DNA of 28,403 nucleotides from JAKJEP01 sp964580995 (GCA_964580995.1 CAZOMV010000079.1:1-28403); one strand, 5' to 3'; counted from the first letter of the stretch, positions 12,378 to 21,985 are shown. A program made the numbers and translations. Notes: a model not told the origin generated them from the letters alone.

Positions 12378-14754
12378 TATATCCAAACCATCCAGCCAAA
12401 TCGAGAAAGCCATCGATATGGTTCTGCTGTTTTTCTGCTGCGTGGTGGTAGCGGGGCGCGGGCAAATCAGCGAAGATTTTCCGATGGGCTGGCGATCTTC
12501 CGGCCCTTTGGACGATCCCGACATCGGGCAGGGAGAAATTCCGACGATGCTGGCTTTCGCGGGATTGATTTTTCTGGCGGGAGTCATCTGGCTGACACTG
12601 CGGCTGATACGCGGCAGGCTCTCCTGGCGAAAGACGGCCCTGGTGGTGCCTCTGGTTTTATTGGCGGCCGGTTCGTTGGTATCTACCTGGGCGGCTTCCA
12701 ACCGGTCCGCTGCCCTGATCGATTCGCTGACTCTGCTTTCCCAGATGGTGTTTGCGGTGCTGCTGCTCCAATTATTAGATACTCCCTGGAAGCAGCGGCT
12801 GCTGTTGTGCGTGATGGTGGCAACGGGCGGGACGCTGGCTTATCGCTGCTGGGAGCAATATCGCCATGAAATTCCCCAGACGGAACAGATCTTTCTGGCC
12901 AATCCAGATGCGGTTTTGCAGTCGCAGGGTATCGAGCCGGGTTCGTATGCCGCCAGGCAGTATGCCATGCGAGTAGCCAGCCATGACATCGGCGGTTTTT
13001 TTCACGTCAGCAATACGGCGGCATCTTATCTGATTCTGACGATTTTGGTCAATGCGGCAGTAATCTGGGAAAGCTGGAAACAGAAAAAGGCGGACAGAAT
13101 TTTCCCGCTGCTGGCTATTTTTGTGCTGCTGTGCCAGTTGGGGACATTTATGCTATTGAAGAGTAAAGGGGGCATGGCAGGTTTGGCATTGGCGGTGGTG
13201 CTTTGTGTGATTTTGGGGTTGGGTAATGATTTTCTGAAGAAGCATTGGCGCGGCAGTCTGGCGGCCGGTGCGGCAGTTACGCTGTTATTGATTCTAATGG
13301 TAGTGATCTACGGCTTTCATACGGGCCGGCTGCCTGGCAATTCGATGTGGCTGCGCTGGCAATACTGGCAGGCGAGTGGGGCGATGATTATCGATCACTG
13401 GTTTACAGGAGTAGGGGGGCATAACTTCGGCCAGTATTATCCGCGGTATATGATCGGGGCAGCACCGGAGGTTGTCAGCGACCCTCATTGTATCCTTTTA
13501 TCCCTCTGGAGCCAGTGGGGATTATTGGGAATGATCAGTTTTCTATGGGCGATAGGGGCAATTTTCATCACAGTGGCCCGTCCGGCGGAGAGTCGCGGCG
13601 ATATTGCCGCATGGCCGGCTCCTCTCCGGTCGTCCGGTAAGGGGATGTGGATATGGGCCATCAGTCTCTCGGCGGCGGTGATTACGATCCGATGGGCAGT
13701 CAGCAATCTGGGGATTCTGACCAGTGAAATAGAACGGGCGGGCGTGTATATAGTTTCGTTCGCGATGCCGGCGGCGGTCTGGTTTTTGATTTTTGTAGTG
13801 GCCTGGGGCGCACTGAGTGAAAATGCAAAAACCTTCCCAGCCAATAATACCCCGCTTTTACGGAGTGTTCTTTTGCTAAGCGGTGGGCTTATAGGCTATC
13901 TGATTCATAACGGGATCGATATGGCCTTTACTCAGCCGGGGGTGGGGATCTGTTTTTGGGCGACAGCCGCGTTGGCCATTTCAATAAAACGAATTTCCAA
14001 AGGTGAAAAAGAGATTGTTTTTGCCAGGAATAAAGCGGCCGGAATCCCGGCTGTACTTTTGATTCTGGCCATGACAGCGGGGGTATGGGGCATGGTGATT
14101 TTTCCGTTTAACCGTGCCTATGGGAAAATGAAGCAGGCCCAGCACCAGGCGCTGCTTTCGGCGAATCTGCTGGAGGCATACAAGGACGGACTGGTTCCGG
14201 ATGCTACGGCGGAGCGGTGGAACCGTATGCGGCAGCAGGCCCTGTCATTGGCGCAAGCGGCAGGGCAAATCAACCGGTTCGATCCGGATGCTCCTGAATT
14301 TGCCGCGGAGTTGTTTTGTTCTCAGTGGCGGCATACTCTTACCCATGACGACCTGCAAGCCGCAGTCCATGAATATCAGGAAGCGATTCGGCGTGATCCT
14401 GCCAATTTCCGGTATTATCGGGATTTATCGCGATTGTACCAGGAGGCGGCCATTATGAACTGTCAGGAGAAAGCGGAATATCAAAGACTGGCTGTGGGCT
14501 ATATGGAAGAATCGCTGGAGCGTTATCCGGTGAAATCAGAATTGCTGATCGAATACGGCCGCCTGCTCGCCGAACAAAAGGAGAAGGAAAAGGCGCTGGC
14601 CAGTTTTATAAAGGCGATTGAAATCGAAAACGCTTTTCTGTCGCAGCAGCAGGCGATGGGGTCCGGACCAACCGAGACTCCCTGGCGGCTCAGGCCGGAG
14701 CTGCGGAAATATGCGGAAACCGAAATCGAAATTCTCAGAAAGGAAATCCGATAA
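12361..14754 (+). CDS. O-antigen ligase/polymerase-like membrane protein with C-terminal TPRs
   Basis: This protein of 797 residues starts at a GTG inside the preceding gene (17-nt overlap, so coupled). The first ~600 residues hold many membrane spans. The Wzy/WaaL-type loop is seen near 348-395: WFTGVGGHNFGQYY, then SDPHCILLSLWSQWGLLG, matching the GVGxxxF...H(N/C)xxLxxxxxxGxxG pattern of the Wzy_C domain. Such enzymes link oligosaccharide chains or transfer them to a carrier in the periplasm. From about 655 to 770 at least two TPR units follow (EYQEAIRRDPANFRYYRDLS and YGRLLAEQKEKEKALASFIK), a common C-terminal addition in related PEP-CTERM/exopolysaccharide polymerases. The likely substrate is the lipid-linked sugar made through the upstream transferase. 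Confidence 0.85.
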   Translation: MNKQSNISKPSSQIEKAIDMVLLFFCCVVVAGRGQISEDFPMGWRSSGPLDDPDIGQGEIPTMLAFAGLIFLAGVIWLTLRLIRGRLSWRKTALVVPLVLLAAGSLVSTWAASNRSAALIDSLTLLSQMVFAVLLLQLLDTPWKQRLLLCVMVATGGTLAYRCWEQYRHEIPQTEQIFLANPDAVLQSQGIEPGSYAARQYAMRVASHDIGGFFHVSNTAASYLILTILVNAAVIWESWKQKKADRIFPLLAIFVLLCQLGTFMLLKSKGGMAGLALAVVLCVILGLGNDFLKKHWRGSLAAGAAVTLLLILMVVIYGFHTGRLPGNSMWLRWQYWQASGAMIIDHWFTGVGGHNFGQYYPRYMIGAAPEVVSDPHCILLSLWSQWGLLGMISFLWAIGAIFITVARPAESRGDIAAWPAPLRSSGKGMWIWAISLSAAVITIRWAVSNLGILTSEIERAGVYIVSFAMPAAVWFLIFVVAWGALSENAKTFPANNTPLLRSVLLLSGGLIGYLIHNGIDMAFTQPGVGICFWATAALAISIKRISKGEKEIVFARNKAAGIPAVLLILAMTAGVWGMVIFPFNRAYGKMKQAQHQALLSANLLEAYKDGLVPDATAERWNRMRQQALSLAQAAGQINRFDPDAPEFAAELFCSQWRHTLTHDDLQAAVHEYQEAIRRDPANFRYYRDLSRLYQEAAIMNCQEKAEYQRLAVGYMEESLERYPVKSELLIEYGRLLAEQKEKEKALASFIKAIEIENAFLSQQQAMGSGPTETPWRLRPELRKYAETEIEILRKEIR

Positions 14755-14763
14755 AATAAAGCG

Positions 14764-16794
14764 ATGTGCGGGATAGCGGGAATATTGCATGTTAGGGAGA
14801 GGTCGGTGGATCCGGCAGCGATTCGGCGCATGACGGATTTGCAGCATCATCGCGGTCCGGACGATTATGGGTATGCGTTTTTCGATCCGTCGGGAAGCTG
14901 TTTCTGGCAGGGCCGGAACCTGCAAACGCTGCCCGCCCAGCCGGCCCGGCTGGCATTGGGGCATCGCCGTCTTTCTATTATCGACCTGTGTGATACCGGT
15001 TGGCAGCCGATGAGCAGCGGGGAGAGACAGTACTGGATTACGTATAACGGGGAAATTTATAATTATCTGGAACTGCGAGAGGAGTTGAAGAAATTCGGAT
15101 ATTCGTTTTTGGGAACCTGCGATACCGAGGTCATTCTGAAAGCGTATGAAGAGTGGGGCAGCGAGTGCGTGAAGCGGTTTAACGGCATGTGGGGCTTTGC
15201 GATCTGGGATGTTCGCAAGCAGGTTTTGTTTTGCAGCCGGGACCGGGTGGGCGTCAAGCCGTTTTATTATCATGCGGATGGCGAGCGATTTATTTTTGCC
15301 TCCGAGATCAAGGCGATTCTCTCGGTTCTGGAAGGGAATCAGAATACGGTTTTGAATGAACCATATCTGGCCCGTTTCATCCTCCAGGGCCTGCTGGACG
15401 ACGGCGAAGATACGCTCTTTGCCCCTGTCAAACAATTGCAACCCGGCCATTGTCTGGAAGTCCGGGCCGGACAAATTCGGCAGTGGCGATACTGGGATAT
15501 TCCCCAGGAATGTATCGACCGGGCGAATCATACGATTCCGGATGAGCGCGAGGCGGCGGACCATTTTCGGCATTTACTAACCGACGCAATCCGCTTGCGG
15601 TTTCGTGCGGATGTACCGGTAGGCACCTGCCTTTCCGGGGGGCTGGATTCTTCGAGTGTGGTGGCGCTGGCAACGACTGCCCTGTCCGGCCGGCTGAGTA
15701 CCTTTACCACCGAATACCAGGAAACGGATTTTTCCGAAGGTCACTACGCCCGGGCTGCCGCAGAGGCTTTCAATACCGACGCTCACTACATTACACCGAC
15801 AGGAACGCAATACATCGATTTTATCGACCGCTTCAGTTGGTATCATGATGAACCCTGTCCGGGGCCGGGGCCTTTTTCGCAATGGCATGTGATGCAATTG
15901 GCCAGCCGGCATGTAAAAGTGGTTCTGGACGGCCAGGGGGCCGATGAACTCATGGCAGGGTATTACCACTATTTTAATTATTATCTGACCTCCATGCTTC
16001 GCCGCAGCGTACTGAATCGAAATGGATCCGCCGGTTTCAGGCAATATTTCCGGGATAATCATGCCATTGCCCGGCATCTGAATATTTCCAAAGCAAAAAG
16101 CTATCTGACGGCTTCGAGCCATATCGCCAACCGAATACTGCCGGCATGGCTGCGTGATCTGTCCCGGCCGCTCCGCAGAATTTTTCAGCGGGGGCTGGGG
16201 GCCGGGCCGATGTTTGATCTGGCCGATCCCGATTTGCTGCGACAGGCGCTGCCGACGTATCGGCCACGCAGCCGCCGTTATCGGGACGATCTGAATGAAA
16301 TTCTCTACTGGGAGCTGACCCGCGATAATATTCCCATGCTGCTGCAATACGGCGACCGAACGAGCATGGCCTTTTCGATTGAGTCGCGGGTGCCGTTTCT
16401 GGATTACCGCCTGATTGAATACGCCGGTTCCCTGCCCTATCATTTTAAGATTCGGGCCAATACGACCAAGTATCTCATGCGTCAATCGATGAGAGGGTTA
16501 CTGCCGGACCCGGTGGTCAACCGACCCGATAAGAAGGGGTATCCGACCCCCTTTGCCATCTGGCTGAAGGGGCCGATCCATGATTATGTGCGGGACATGC
16601 TCCGCAGCCGCTCCTTTACGCAGCGGGGGATCTTCCGGCCGGACAAAGTGGAGGCCCTGCTGGAACAGCATTGCCAGAACCGGATGGACCATGCCTGGCT
16701 GCTTTGGCGGGTCATCAACATCGAGCGTTGGCTGCAGGTCTTCTTTGACGATTTCCAGGCCAGTTGCGAAAAGCATATTCAGAATAAATTTTAA
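14764..16794 (+). CDS. asnB: Asparagine synthase (glutamine-hydrolysing) family protein
   Basis: The protein has 676 residues with two domains. The N-terminal class II glutaminase has Cys2 directly after Met1 as nucleophile, HHRGPD (28-33), GHRRLSIID (66-74), YNGEIYNY (94-101) and the GTCDTEV aspartate (120). The synthetase domain has the ATP-binding PP-loop SGGLDSS at 291-297. It would use glutamine and ATP to amidate aspartate. Paralogs inside surface-polysaccharide clusters are thought to amidate sugars or other acids instead, and the place after a polymerase gene fits that reading. The ribosome site is poor (AAAGGA about 18 nt upstream), but the gap to the previous gene is 9 nt, so coupling is likely. 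Its stop is 2 nt from the stop of the convergent DUF4832 gene. Confidence 0.92.
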   Translation: MCGIAGILHVRERSVDPAAIRRMTDLQHHRGPDDYGYAFFDPSGSCFWQGRNLQTLPAQPARLALGHRRLSIIDLCDTGWQPMSSGERQYWITYNGEIYNYLELREELKKFGYSFLGTCDTEVILKAYEEWGSECVKRFNGMWGFAIWDVRKQVLFCSRDRVGVKPFYYHADGERFIFASEIKAILSVLEGNQNTVLNEPYLARFILQGLLDDGEDTLFAPVKQLQPGHCLEVRAGQIRQWRYWDIPQECIDRANHTIPDEREAADHFRHLLTDAIRLRFRADVPVGTCLSGGLDSSSVVALATTALSGRLSTFTTEYQETDFSEGHYARAAAEAFNTDAHYITPTGTQYIDFIDRFSWYHDEPCPGPGPFSQWHVMQLASRHVKVVLDGQGADELMAGYYHYFNYYLTSMLRRSVLNRNGSAGFRQYFRDNHAIARHLNISKAKSYLTASSHIANRILPAWLRDLSRPLRRIFQRGLGAGPMFDLADPDLLRQALPTYRPRSRRYRDDLNEILYWELTRDNIPMLLQYGDRTSMAFSIESRVPFLDYRLIEYAGSLPYHFKIRANTTKYLMRQSMRGLLPDPVVNRPDKKGYPTPFAIWLKGPIHDYVRDMLRSRSFTQRGIFRPDKVEALLEQHCQNRMDHAWLLWRVINIERWLQVFFDDFQASCEKHIQNKF

Positions 16795-16796
16795 TT

Positions 16797-18305
16797 TCAG
16801 TTGGGCAACGATCTGTCCAGCAGCTTGAGTTTGCCTAAATAATAGCGTTTATGGCTATCCGGATTGTCGTAGGGAAGTTCGAAGACCGGGGTGGCATCCT
16901 CTTTTCCCACCGAAACAAACAAATCATAATCACCGGGTTTCACGTTTTGTGAAAAAGTCTGCTCGCCATCCCCCAGCAAAGGCGCCGCATTTAGTCTGGA
17001 TATAATAGTTTTCGGGCTTGCCTTGCCTTCCGGCCCGACCTCCAGTTCTTTCACATTGAAATTTGTATCTATATGCGTGAAGACAATCCCACCCTTGTCA
17101 TCTTTTAGTGTAAAGGCAACATACCCACCCGGATAGCACGGGGCAACGCCCGCATTGAACCACACGGTTTTTATCTCGAATTCCTGCCCGATCTTTACTT
17201 CCGTCGGCCAGGCAGCTTCCCGGACACACAAACGATATCCCATACGACGATTGATCTTATCAATCGCATCCCGATTTTCATTCAGGAGGATCCTTGGCCA
17301 CCAATGGATAGACATGTAGCTGGCGTGGTAGTCTTCGACCGCCTTGAGCCAGAGATCCTTGTCCCAGGCTTTTCGGATGAGAGAGGAACCATAGTGCTCA
17401 TGCTCCAGAACGACCGGGAAATGCGGCCAGAATTTCTGCGCCAGTTCGGCATGATACCAGCTTCGGGGCGGCGGCTGAACCATAATGCTGTCATCGCGAA
17501 GGGTAATTCCCTTGGAAAGGGCATAATCAGTAATCGGAAATGCATCGCCCGGTTGGTCATGGCCGACAAAATCATCTATGATACACAGACGTGTTTTTGC
17601 AAAATGTTTTAGGTGAAGATCGATATGTACTTTTTGGATACGGTAAAGAAGATCGTCTGGCACCTGGCTGCTCATATGGGTATGGCCTTCGCCCCACAAT
17701 CCGAAGGAACCGATGTCAATGAATGCAACATCGGGATTGCCGTCGTAGCGTTTGGCCATGACAGCCAAAAAGGCATCCAGTTTGCCTAGATAGACCGGAT
17801 CGCTGAAATCCGGATCCCACAGTGAGCCGGTTTCCACCCTACCCTTTCCCAATTCGTAATAGTACCCTTTGGCGCCTGCGCCTTTGACCCATTGGGGGGT
17901 GGCGTAACGCATCCAGCTTTCGGAAGTGGTCACTCGCAGCGCAATCTGTTTACCTTTATCGATCCATCGTTGAGCAGGTGTGTCCAATAGCGACCAGTTG
18001 TATTCCCCCTCCTGCGGCTCGAGAAAAGCCCAGGGCACCCGCAAATAAACTGTCGATAATCCCGGAAAATCATCCAGGGTATCTGATGGTTCCAACTGGG
18101 AGCCATAATTTGTGATTATGTTGGAATAATAGTGCATGGTCCAGCCCATATCCGGATTGACCAGCGCCTTGCCGTTATCCACAGGTTGAATGGTAATGAT
18201 TTCATCCGAATAAAGCTCAGCAGCAGGAAAAATCATGAGGGTCCACACCCAAGCAAACATCGCATATAACTTTCCCCTCCTGGATTTCATACGCTCATTA
18301 TTCAT
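16797..18305 (-). CDS. Secreted DUF4832 protein (glycosidase-like barrel)
   Basis: This protein of 502 residues has a signal peptide (basic MKSRRGK, then a hydrophobic stretch about 14-28). After DNGKALVNPDMGW it follows the DUF4874/DUF4832 pattern: STVYLRVPWAFLEPQEGEYNW, DPDFSDPVYLGKLDAF, VAFIDIGSFGLWGEGH, and a C-terminal beta domain from about 390. The first part resembles a beta-galactosidase-like (GH42-type) TIM barrel with acidic residues near 204-212 as possible catalytic sites; substrate and activity are unproven. AAAGGA lies 5 nt before the ATG at 18305, so the longer start is kept. It is 45 nt after the TolC-like gene and may be the last gene of that export operon. Confidence 0.82.
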   Translation of the reverse strand: MNNERMKSRRGKLYAMFAWVWTLMIFPAAELYSDEIITIQPVDNGKALVNPDMGWTMHYYSNIITNYGSQLEPSDTLDDFPGLSTVYLRVPWAFLEPQEGEYNWSLLDTPAQRWIDKGKQIALRVTTSESWMRYATPQWVKGAGAKGYYYELGKGRVETGSLWDPDFSDPVYLGKLDAFLAVMAKRYDGNPDVAFIDIGSFGLWGEGHTHMSSQVPDDLLYRIQKVHIDLHLKHFAKTRLCIIDDFVGHDQPGDAFPITDYALSKGITLRDDSIMVQPPPRSWYHAELAQKFWPHFPVVLEHEHYGSSLIRKAWDKDLWLKAVEDYHASYMSIHWWPRILLNENRDAIDKINRRMGYRLCVREAAWPTEVKIGQEFEIKTVWFNAGVAPCYPGGYVAFTLKDDKGGIVFTHIDTNFNVKELEVGPEGKASPKTIISRLNAAPLLGDGEQTFSQNVKPGDYDLFVSVGKEDATPVFELPYDNPDSHKRYYLGKLKLLDRSLPN

Positions 18306-18313
18306 TTCAATCC

Positions 18314-18328
18314 TTTATCGTAGGGTGT
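18314..18328. repeat. Repeat word TTTATCGTAGGGTGT
   Basis: This 15-nt word is identical to the lead-in of the palindrome at 3158-3191 but here lacks the palindrome. It overlaps the leader of the DUF4832 gene. Confidence 0.35.
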
Positions 18329-18350
18329 CAAATGGGGATTCAGCAAAGTT

Positions 18351-20012
18351 TTAATCTTTACCAGATCTTTCGATTTCGTTTTGTTTCTGTTCATCGGAGA
18401 GGAATTCGACCTGGGCAGCTTCGAGAAGACTGCCGGCGGCATAGGCCAAATCGACCTGGGCCAACTGGTATTCCGCCAGGGCCTGAGCAGCCGACCAGAG
18501 GGCGTTGGTGTAGCGGGTCTGGGCGTCGAGCACCTCGGTAGAAATCTGCATGCCCAGCTCGAACTGGCGTTCTTCGGCCTTGAGAGTTCGTTCGGCCAAC
18601 TCTGAACTTTTGCGGGTCACCAGCACCCGCTGCCAATTGGCTTCCAGCAGGTCGGCGGCGTTGAGGACTTCTTTGGTGATGAGTTTTTCCCGCTGTTCTT
18701 TGCTCACCAGATGCTGGAGTTTTTGCAGGACGCTGCGGCGGTACTGGCTGCGGGCGGCCTGATTGCCCAGGGGAATTTGCAGGACCAGCCCGGCGCGGTG
18801 ATCGGCAAAACGGTTTCGCCACATCAGATCGTAGGAATCGCCGGCGGTCTGGCCCAAAGCGTTTATGTTATACGTATAATCCAGCGCCAGATAGGGCAGC
18901 ATCTGGTTGCGGTCAAAGTCAATGGCACTGACATCCTTGGCAATCTGCAGTTCCATCTCCAGCAGTTCCATCCGGTTGGCAAGCGAATAGTCCATCAGTT
19001 TTTCGCTATCTAATGCGTAATGCTGGGGATTCGGCTCGGTGGACAAAATCAGGGTGGTGGGCGTTTCCATTTCCAGACCGGCTTCATTGAGGATCCGTTT
19101 CAATTCCCGTTGGCGGTTGCGTACCTGGTTCTCAGCCAGGAGGATGCCTTCGACCCGTTCGGCAACCGCCGCCTCGGCCCGCAGGATTTCAATCTCCGGC
19201 GTCTGGCCGGCCTGGACCATCCGCTGGGCCCGTTCGAGCTGGGCCTGAGCCAGATCGTGCTCGAGTTTGCGTAATTCCAGCAGTTTGTTCACGGCGAATA
19301 ACAGCCAGTACGCCCGATCCACATCCGCCAGCACGCGGGTAACTTCCAGCTTGGTCTGGGCGCGGGCGATCTGCGTATCATAACGGGCGATGCGGAGAGT
19401 ATGGGTGTTGGCACGGACGCCGCCCCCCTGCAGCAGCGGCTGCTGGACGGAGATAGCGGCATCGGTGGTGTAGGATTCGTCCATGGTGGAAAAGATATTG
19501 TTCGTCTCCATCCAGGAAAACGGATGCGAAAGGGTGACATCTCCGCCGGTCCGCAGGGGAAATTGTATGCCGGCGGTATTGTCGAAATATTGCTGTTTGC
19601 TGGCCTCCAGCGTCAGGGAAGTGGGGGAATCGCTTTTGGTAAAATTCATACGGGAAAAGGCCAGCGGTTCAAAGCCAGCCTCCGCCTGCATGATGCCTTC
19701 CTCCGCCATAGGAACGTTGTAAATCTGGACTTTCAAATCGAGATTGTTTTTCAGGGCCAGCGCCCGGCATTCTTCGATACTCAACTGCCGCTCCGTTTCC
19801 GGTTCGACGGCCGGTCCTTCTGTTTCCGGTTCCGATTCTTTTTGCGGCTGGGTCATCGCATTCAAATCCAGTTTTTCTATCTGGTTCAGTTTCGCGGGAG
19901 GGATGGACACGGTTTCATAGGGATAACGCTGCCACATTTCACAGCCCGCCAGTAAAAACACAAAACACAATCCAACCAGGGTATTTTTTATTTGAGAAAA
20001 CCACGGATTCAT
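18351..20012 (-). CDS. TolC-type outer-membrane efflux lipoprotein
   Basis: The protein has 553 residues. The signal ends in the lipobox LAGC, so Cys24 is likely lipidated. An acidic Glu/Pro-rich linker (about 55-75) precedes the efflux core. ALALKNNLDLKVQIYNVPM (about 83-101) is the classic start of an OEP repeat, and two long alpha-helical coiled regions follow (about 205-300 and 415-520), as in TolC/NodT channels. It would form the outer-membrane exit duct for the ABC export system encoded just upstream. The ATG at 20012 has AGGAG 11 nt before it and lies 20 nt after the permease stop. The C-terminal tail is polar and ends in ERSGKD. Confidence 0.92.
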   Translation of the reverse strand: MNPWFSQIKNTLVGLCFVFLLAGCEMWQRYPYETVSIPPAKLNQIEKLDLNAMTQPQKESEPETEGPAVEPETERQLSIEECRALALKNNLDLKVQIYNVPMAEEGIMQAEAGFEPLAFSRMNFTKSDSPTSLTLEASKQQYFDNTAGIQFPLRTGGDVTLSHPFSWMETNNIFSTMDESYTTDAAISVQQPLLQGGGVRANTHTLRIARYDTQIARAQTKLEVTRVLADVDRAYWLLFAVNKLLELRKLEHDLAQAQLERAQRMVQAGQTPEIEILRAEAAVAERVEGILLAENQVRNRQRELKRILNEAGLEMETPTTLILSTEPNPQHYALDSEKLMDYSLANRMELLEMELQIAKDVSAIDFDRNQMLPYLALDYTYNINALGQTAGDSYDLMWRNRFADHRAGLVLQIPLGNQAARSQYRRSVLQKLQHLVSKEQREKLITKEVLNAADLLEANWQRVLVTRKSSELAERTLKAEERQFELGMQISTEVLDAQTRYTNALWSAAQALAEYQLAQVDLAYAAGSLLEAAQVEFLSDEQKQNEIERSGKD

Positions 20013-20032
20013 ACGTTTGATTGCTCCTGTTC

Positions 20033-21289
20033 TTATTCGTGCCGCAGTGCCTCAATAGGATCCAGGCGGGCGGCCTTGACGGCTGGGAACATGCCGAAAA
20101 CGATCCCCACCAGTGTCGAAAATCCGAAAGCCAGGCCGATGGCCCACATGGGGATATAGGCCTTGTCCAGGTGGGCGTTGGGGATTTTCGCCAGGGCCGA
20201 GGTCATCCCCTGGCCGCCAAGCACGCCCAGCAGGCCGCCGAAAAAGCAAAGAATGACCGCCTCCACCAGGAACTGCAATAATATGGCTGAGGGTTTGGCG
20301 CCCACCGCCTTGCGCAGGCCGATCTCCCGGGTGCGTTCCGAGACCGAGACCAGCATGATATTCATAATCCCCACCCCGCCGACCAGCAGGGAGATACCCA
20401 CCACTCCGGTGGCGATCGTGGTGATGATCAGGGACACTTTTTCAAACTGCTGCAATATCTGTTCCACGGTTTCAATCCGGAACAAATCCGGATCGCCCGG
20501 CTTCAATCCTTTGCACTTACGCAGATAAAAACGCAGTTCCTCTTTTGCCTCCTCCGATACGTCCGGTTTTTTGCATTTGGCCAAAATCACCGGATAATCA
20601 CGCCAGAGTTTCCATGCGGTTTCATACGGAATATATACTTCCGCCTTACTGCGTCCCATGTCGAAGGCCGAAACCCGCTCCTCCACCACGCCGACGATAC
20701 GAAACGATCGGCCATTCACCTGGATTTCCTGCCCGACGCAGTCCTTGTCCAGCCGCAGTTCCTTTTTGACTTCTTCGGTAATCAGACAGACCTGCCAGCC
20801 CTGTTCCTCATCAATGATGGAAAACGGCCGTCCATCAATCACCGAGCGGTTTTCAATCTTATGCCAACTGCTGTTGATCCCCCGAATCAGCATAGTATCG
20901 ACCGTTTCTTCCCCAAATCGCACCGTTGCCTGATTCCAGGTAGCCGGAGTATAAATTTCCAGAGAAGGACAGTTCTCCAGCATATTCTCCAAATCCTTCC
21001 GTTGAAACTGAATCTTATGCCAGGGGAGATTGCGGAACTTGCCTTCCCGGGGCAAATCTGGCGCGGCAAAGATGGTAGTCGTTCCAATGCTCTCGAATTC
21101 CGTGAGCACGCTGGCCTTCAGGCCCGACAGGGCTGCGATCACCGCTGTCACCGAGGCAACGCCGATGATGATGCCGATCGTGGTCAAGGCGGATCGGGTT
21201 TTATTCGACCAGATTTGCCCTAGGGCCAGCCAGGCACTCTGCAAGATCAGCAGAAGGATTCGTACCGGTAGCCATATCATGCCGCTCAT
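20033..21289 (-). CDS. MacB/FtsX-type ABC transporter permease
   Basis: This permease of 418 residues has the MacB layout: a first membrane helix (about 29-56, RSALTTIGIIIGVASVTA), a large periplasmic domain (about 60-290) and three C-terminal helices. The FtsX core motif VGGVGIMNIMLVSVSERTRE, then IGLRKAVGA, lies near 306-335, and the end AVKAARLDPIEALRHE is standard. It works as a mechanotransmission permease with the separate ATPase encoded upstream, not as a fused MacB. Its start overlaps the ATPase stop (ATGA), so the two are translationally coupled. The substrate cannot be told; relatives export lipoproteins, macrolides, peptides or siderophores. Confidence 0.93.
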   Translation of the reverse strand: MSGMIWLPVRILLLILQSAWLALGQIWSNKTRSALTTIGIIIGVASVTAVIAALSGLKASVLTEFESIGTTTIFAAPDLPREGKFRNLPWHKIQFQRKDLENMLENCPSLEIYTPATWNQATVRFGEETVDTMLIRGINSSWHKIENRSVIDGRPFSIIDEEQGWQVCLITEEVKKELRLDKDCVGQEIQVNGRSFRIVGVVEERVSAFDMGRSKAEVYIPYETAWKLWRDYPVILAKCKKPDVSEEAKEELRFYLRKCKGLKPGDPDLFRIETVEQILQQFEKVSLIITTIATGVVGISLLVGGVGIMNIMLVSVSERTREIGLRKAVGAKPSAILLQFLVEAVILCFFGGLLGVLGGQGMTSALAKIPNAHLDKAYIPMWAIGLAFGFSTLVGIVFGMFPAVKAARLDPIEALRHE

Positions 21290-21984
21290 GCCGGTTTCCC
21301 TCCGGGCTGTGTTAGATCGGATATGATTTTCCCGTCGCGCATGCGAATCACACGGTGGGCGTGCCGGGCGATATCTTCCTCATGCGTCACCATAATGATC
21401 GTCTGGCCTTCCTCATGCAGGCGGTCAAAGAGAGCCAGAATATCCTCGCTGGTTTTGGTATCCAGATTGCCGGTCGGCTCATCCGCCAGCAGCAGGCTGG
21501 GACCGCCAACCAGCGCCCGCGCGATCGCCACCCGCTGTTTTTCGCCGCCGGAAAGCTGATTCGGCCGGTGCCGGATTCGTCCGGCCAGACCGACCCGTTC
21601 CAGAGAATCCTTAGCCCGCTTTCGCTGGTTCCACCATCCCCGGCTCCGGGAGTAAAGCAGCGGCAACTCCACATTTTTCAACGCGGACATACGCGGCAGT
21701 AATTCAAACGATTGAAAGACAAAACCAATCTGCTCGTTACGAATTTGCGCCAGGGTTCCGCTGCCGAGCCGGGTCGTATCATACCCGCCCAGCAGATACT
21801 GACCCGAAGTACAGCGGTCCAGACAGCCCAGGATGTTCATCAGCGTACTCTTGCCTGAACCGGAGGAACCCATCACGGCCAGATATTCATTTTCCCTGAC
21901 TTCCAGACTTACCCCGTCCAGAGCCTGAATCCGCTCCACTCCCACCTTATAGATCTTGCGTACATCCTTTAGTTCTATCAGCAT
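21286..21984 (-). CDS. MacB/LolD-type ABC transporter ATPase
   Basis: This ABC ATPase of 232 residues is full length. It carries Walker A GSSGSGKST (39-47), Q-loop Gln91, signature LSGGEKQRVA (144-153), Walker B LLLADEPTGNLD (164-175) and H-loop His201. DEPTGNLD is typical of the MacB/LolD/FtsE group. It drives the permease encoded next, with which it shares an ATGA overlap. The 18 nt before its start are nine C, eight A and one C on the coding strand, with no ribosome site, so it probably relies on coupling to the adaptor gene that ends there. A length change in the tract would alter the spacing between the adaptor stop and this start. Confidence 0.95.
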   Translation of the reverse strand: MLIELKDVRKIYKVGVERIQALDGVSLEVRENEYLAVMGSSGSGKSTLMNILGCLDRCTSGQYLLGGYDTTRLGSGTLAQIRNEQIGFVFQSFELLPRMSALKNVELPLLYSRSRGWWNQRKRAKDSLERVGLAGRIRHRPNQLSGGEKQRVAIARALVGGPSLLLADEPTGNLDTKTSEDILALFDRLHEEGQTIIMVTHEEDIARHAHRVIRMRDGKIISDLTQPGGKPA

Positions 21985-21985
21985 G

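Noticed and set aside
14536..15573. 345-codon minus-strand frame
   Set aside because: It is antisense to the polymerase end and to asnB, both backed by catalytic motifs, and has no family-like pattern.
15577..16485. 302-codon minus-strand frame
   Set aside because: It is antisense to the AsnB synthetase domain. Composition and lack of motifs indicate a shadow.
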